Shown: piece after piece, positions 61,839-64,000 of the stretch
Layout: each line of letters begins with the position of its first letter
Numbering within the stretch: the first letter of the stretch is position 1
Source of the DNA: Chryseobacterium limigenitum
GTDB lineage: Bacteria > Bacteroidota > Bacteroidia > Flavobacteriales > Weeksellaceae
DNA: 64,000 nt
Assembly: GCF_900114875.1 (NCBI RefSeq)
Contig: NZ_FPKW01000005.1
Coordinates: 124,001 to 188,000, forward strand
Direction: 5' to 3'
The notes under the pieces: generated by a model
Databases searched by the model: none
Told to the model about the DNA's origin: nothing
The model's input: only the letters and a program-made list of their open reading frames with translations
Position numbers and translations under genes: made by a program

Positions 61839-62252
61839 TTACTTATTTAAGTCTTCTTTTAATTTCTTAGCGGCATCTTCCACTTTCGAAGCGCCTTTTG
61901 CAGCGGCTTCTTTTGCATCCCTGCCTACTTTATTTGCCTCAGTTTTGATATCCTGGCCTGCTTTGTGAAGATCTTGTTTTGTCTTATCAGCAGTTGCATC
62001 AATTTTATCTTTCGCTTTCTGAGCAGCATCATCAATCTTGTTTCCGGCTTCGTCAACTTTTGCTTTAACGTCTTCTTTAGCTTTATTGATTTTTGCAGTA
62101 TCAACAACGTCAACTCCATTTTGGCTTACCGTAGTTGTAGTTGTTGTTACAGAACCATCAGGATTTTCAGTTGTTTCTGATTTTGTAGTTGATTTTGTGC
62201 ATGATACAACAAGTGCTGAAATCATTAATGCTGCTAAAATTTGTTTTTTCAT
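61839..62252 (-). CDS. LEA-like lipoprotein
   Basis: A 137-residue lipoprotein with MKKQILAALMISALVVSC as the signal and lipobox, a Ser/Thr-rich spacer (SVTTTTTTVSQNG), and an Ala/Lys/Asp-rich helical part with about 11-residue periodicity (KAKEDVKAK-like units, AAQKAKDKIDATADKTKQDL, GRDAKEAAAKGASKVEDAAK). This looks like late-embryogenesis-abundant or YtxH-type helices linked to stress tolerance. Function inferred from composition only. The upstream gene is 40 nt away on the same strand. Confidence 0.75.
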   Translation of the reverse strand: MKKQILAALMISALVVSCTKSTTKSETTENPDGSVTTTTTTVSQNGVDVVDTAKINKAKEDVKAKVDEAGNKIDDAAQKAKDKIDATADKTKQDLHKAGQDIKTEANKVGRDAKEAAAKGASKVEDAAKKLKEDLNK

Positions 62253-62292
62253 TGCTTTATATTTTTTAATGAGTTTTAAAATTTAACTGTTT

Positions 62293-62652
62293 TTATTCTG
62301 TTTTTGTTGTAGTTGAAGGAGTTTCTGCAGCATTTTTTTTCTTCTCTTCATCGGTTTTCTTCTTTTCCTCGTCCTGTTTCTTTTTATTTTCTTTGTCTAA
62401 TTCTTCCTTAATTCTCTTTTCTTCAGCCTGAAGTTTTATAGCTTCTTTCACAGAATCCTGATACTTTTGAGAAGACATTCTTATCTGCCGTACAATATCC
62501 ACAGAAGTTGCTCCCGCAGAAAAGGAATCAACAGCAACCGTATCATAATGCACTTTTACTTCCTGATTTGTGTCAAAATTAGCCGGTTCCTGCTTAGAAC
62601 AGGCACTTAATAAAACAAGAAAAGCAAGGATTGCAAAAACTAAATTTTTCAT
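62293..62652 (-). CDS. Small charged lipoprotein
   Basis: A 119-residue protein: lipobox LLSACSKQE near residue 18, a short conserved-looking middle (EVKVHYDTVAVDSFSAGATS) and a highly charged helix of Lys and Glu (AEEKRIKEELDKENKKKQDE). No domain is recognised. The start lies 4 nt after the end of the nuclease-family gene, so the two are cotranscribed. Confidence 0.72.
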   Translation of the reverse strand: MKNLVFAILAFLVLLSACSKQEPANFDTNQEVKVHYDTVAVDSFSAGATSVDIVRQIRMSSQKYQDSVKEAIKLQAEEKRIKEELDKENKKKQDEEKKKTDEEKKKNAAETPSTTTKTE

Positions 62653-62656
62653 GGAA

Positions 62657-63631
62657 CTAATTTAGCAGAAATTCCGCAATTACAGGATAGTGATCCGATA
62701 ATTTCACAGAATTATCGACTTTATAGCTTAAAGGAATAATTGATTTTGAACTGAAAATATAGTCAATTCTCAAAGGCACTTTATAATCATAAAAGCTCGA
62801 AGAGCTTCCGCTTCCGGCAGATAAAAAGGCATCCTGAAGGTCTTTGCCCAAATTATAATATTCATAAGAATTGGGAACAGAGTTAAAATCTCCCGCTAAA
62901 ATCACAGGATAAGGCGATAAATCTACCGCTTTTCTGATTCTTCTGATTTGATCTTCGTGTGCTTTAAAAGTAGGAATCATGTGCGAAAGAAGTGTACTTA
63001 TTTTTCCTCCTTCCTTACCAAATCCATCAAATGAAAGCATCGACTTATGAAGCCTGAAAGGTTCCAAATAAACATTTACAACTCTGATAATCTTTCCGTT
63101 GATGTCAATATCTGCATAGAATGAATTTCCACGGTCTTTTTCTTCAACAAGATTTTCCTGTCTTACGATTTTATGCTTGGTTTTTAAAATTACCGAAGGA
63201 TACTTGATCAAATCATCTCTCAACGCTGTCTTCGTATCTCTTTCCTGAACCAGAATAATATCTGCATCCTGATCTGAAATATATTTTTTCACTTTGTCCC
63301 ACCCAAAATCACCATATTTAACATTGAAAGTTAACACCTTAATATCTCTAATTGATTTTGAATTTTCGTTTTTAGGGGTAAAATTTACCCATCTTCTGAT
63401 TGGATTGTAAAAAATAAATGTACTTAAAACAAAAGCAACAGCTATTTTTTTTCTTTTGATAACCCAAACGAGCGTTAATAAAACATGTATAAAAATAAGG
63501 TAGGGAAACCCAAGAGAAAGCAGATTAAGATTTCCAAACAAGTTAGGCGGAATCCATGCATTTCCTAGTGTGGCTAGCAATAAAACAATGATGATAATAT
63601 GGAAAAACAACAGGATCTGGCTCGGCTTCAT
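62657..63631 (-). CDS. Membrane-anchored endonuclease/exonuclease/phosphatase family protein
   Basis: A 324-residue protein with two or three N-terminal helices (LLFFHIIIIVLLLATLGNAW, LLSLGFPYLIFIHVLLTLVW) and a metal-dependent EEP domain: VLTFNVKYG, DIILVQERDT with the catalytic glutamate, VILAGDFNSVPNSYEY, and LSDHYPVIAEF with the terminal Asp-His pair. The family includes nucleases and sphingomyelinase/inositol phosphatase-like enzymes, so the substrate is unknown. It is followed by the charged lipoprotein gene and preceded by a second copy. Confidence 0.88.
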   Translation of the reverse strand: MKPSQILLFFHIIIIVLLLATLGNAWIPPNLFGNLNLLSLGFPYLIFIHVLLTLVWVIKRKKIAVAFVLSTFIFYNPIRRWVNFTPKNENSKSIRDIKVLTFNVKYGDFGWDKVKKYISDQDADIILVQERDTKTALRDDLIKYPSVILKTKHKIVRQENLVEEKDRGNSFYADIDINGKIIRVVNVYLEPFRLHKSMLSFDGFGKEGGKISTLLSHMIPTFKAHEDQIRRIRKAVDLSPYPVILAGDFNSVPNSYEYYNLGKDLQDAFLSAGSGSSSSFYDYKVPLRIDYIFSSKSIIPLSYKVDNSVKLSDHYPVIAEFLLN

Positions 63632-63709
63632 GAAATAACGGTCTTGGGTACACTTTTTTTAAGCAAAAACCCTACCACGTTAACTTTTTTAACTTATTTT
63701 ATGAATACG

Positions 63710-64000
63710 CTAGTCTAATTTGAATGTTGCCACTACGGGATAATGGTCTGAAATTTTTACAGAACGGTCAACTTTATAAGTGATCGGCTGTACCGATTTT
63801 GAGGTGAAAATATAATCAATTCTTAGTGGGAATTTATAATCGTGAAAGCTTGTTCCGCTTCCTTTTCCAACTTCCAGAAAAGCGTCTTGCAATCCTTCTG
63901 AAAGGTGATAATATTCGTAAGAATTGGGAACAGAATTAAGATCTCCCAATAGAATTACAGGATAGGGCGAATTCTCAATTCCTTTTTTAATATCAGAAAC
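63710..64000 (-). CDS. Second EEP family protein, C-terminal part
   Basis: The minus-strand frame runs from the window edge to TAG at 63710-63712, giving 96 residues. YPVILLGDLNSVPNSYEYY, DYKFPLRIDYIFTSKS and VKISDHYPVVATF align closely with the end of the neighbouring 324-residue protein, so these are tandem paralogues. The N-terminus is outside the window. The 78-nt gap between the copies contains no gene. Confidence 0.88.
   Translation of the reverse strand, partial: VSDIKKGIENSPYPVILLGDLNSVPNSYEYYHLSEGLQDAFLEVGKGSGTSFHDYKFPLRIDYIFTSKSVQPITYKVDRSVKISDHYPVVATFKLD

Overview
The window looks like the chromosome of a flavobacterium in the Chryseobacterium group (Bacteroidota). The signs are AT-rich DNA, flavobacterial -7 boxes (TAnnTTTG) upstream of many genes with few Shine-Dalgarno sequences, a division/cell-wall cluster in flavobacterial order, a SecA without the C-terminal zinc tail, a short GG-leader peptide, and many hypothetical families typical of this phylum. 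The genus is inferred from protein style; no 16S gene is present.

Layout. 1-10 kb: end of a sugar dehydrogenase lipoprotein, uvrB, a minus-strand group of membrane proteins (two related integral proteins, an AI-2E-type transporter, DUF3820), pabB-pabC for p-aminobenzoate, menD, and a 2-oxoglutarate/Fe(II)-type oxygenase. 10-20.7 kb: a 53-residue GG-leader peptide, a MITE-like repeat, a radical SAM protein, an AsmA-like giant protein, DUF2797, a sugar-nucleotide epimerase, DUF2795 and secA. 20.8-27.7 kb: two consecutive TonB-receptor plus PepSY-reductase modules for iron/siderophore uptake. 27.8-29.9 kb: a ROK kinase, a second copy of the repeat, and msrA.

29.9-40.4 kb is the accessory and most unusual region. 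It holds a 264-residue membrane protein, a structured non-coding stretch, two tandem near-identical secreted micro-proteins, a TPR-type sensor kinase with its response regulator, and an eleven-gene operon. That operon encodes a DUF4177-like protein, a YidD-like protein, a DUF1508 protein, an orphan HsdR-N nuclease, a Cys-rich SH3 protein, a frame-broken membrane protein, a DWP/YW repeat protein, a DUF6804-like protein, a TerB-like protein, a coiled-coil membrane protein and a VWA-like lipoprotein. Three copies of the palindrome TACGG-N4-CCGTA sit in this region. Each lies exactly 22 nt upstream of a -7 box: one before the 264-residue gene, one inside the kinase gene facing the regulator gene, and one before the eleven-gene operon. 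I read this as an undescribed two-component regulon with its operator visible in the sequence.

40.4-59.4 kb: elaA-like, engB and an alpha/beta hydrolase on the minus strand. Then comes the complete mraZ-rsmH-ftsL-ftsI-murE-mraY-murD-ftsW-murG-murC-ftsQ-ftsA-ftsZ cluster followed by yqeY. Its spacers are loaded with different palindromic repeats, and one such palindrome lies in frame inside murG. 59.4-64 kb: a bacilliredoxin, a GH3-family enzyme, two small lipoproteins, and two tandem endonuclease/exonuclease/phosphatase-family membrane proteins, the second cut by the window edge. No tRNA, rRNA, CRISPR array, transposase or phage gene was seen.
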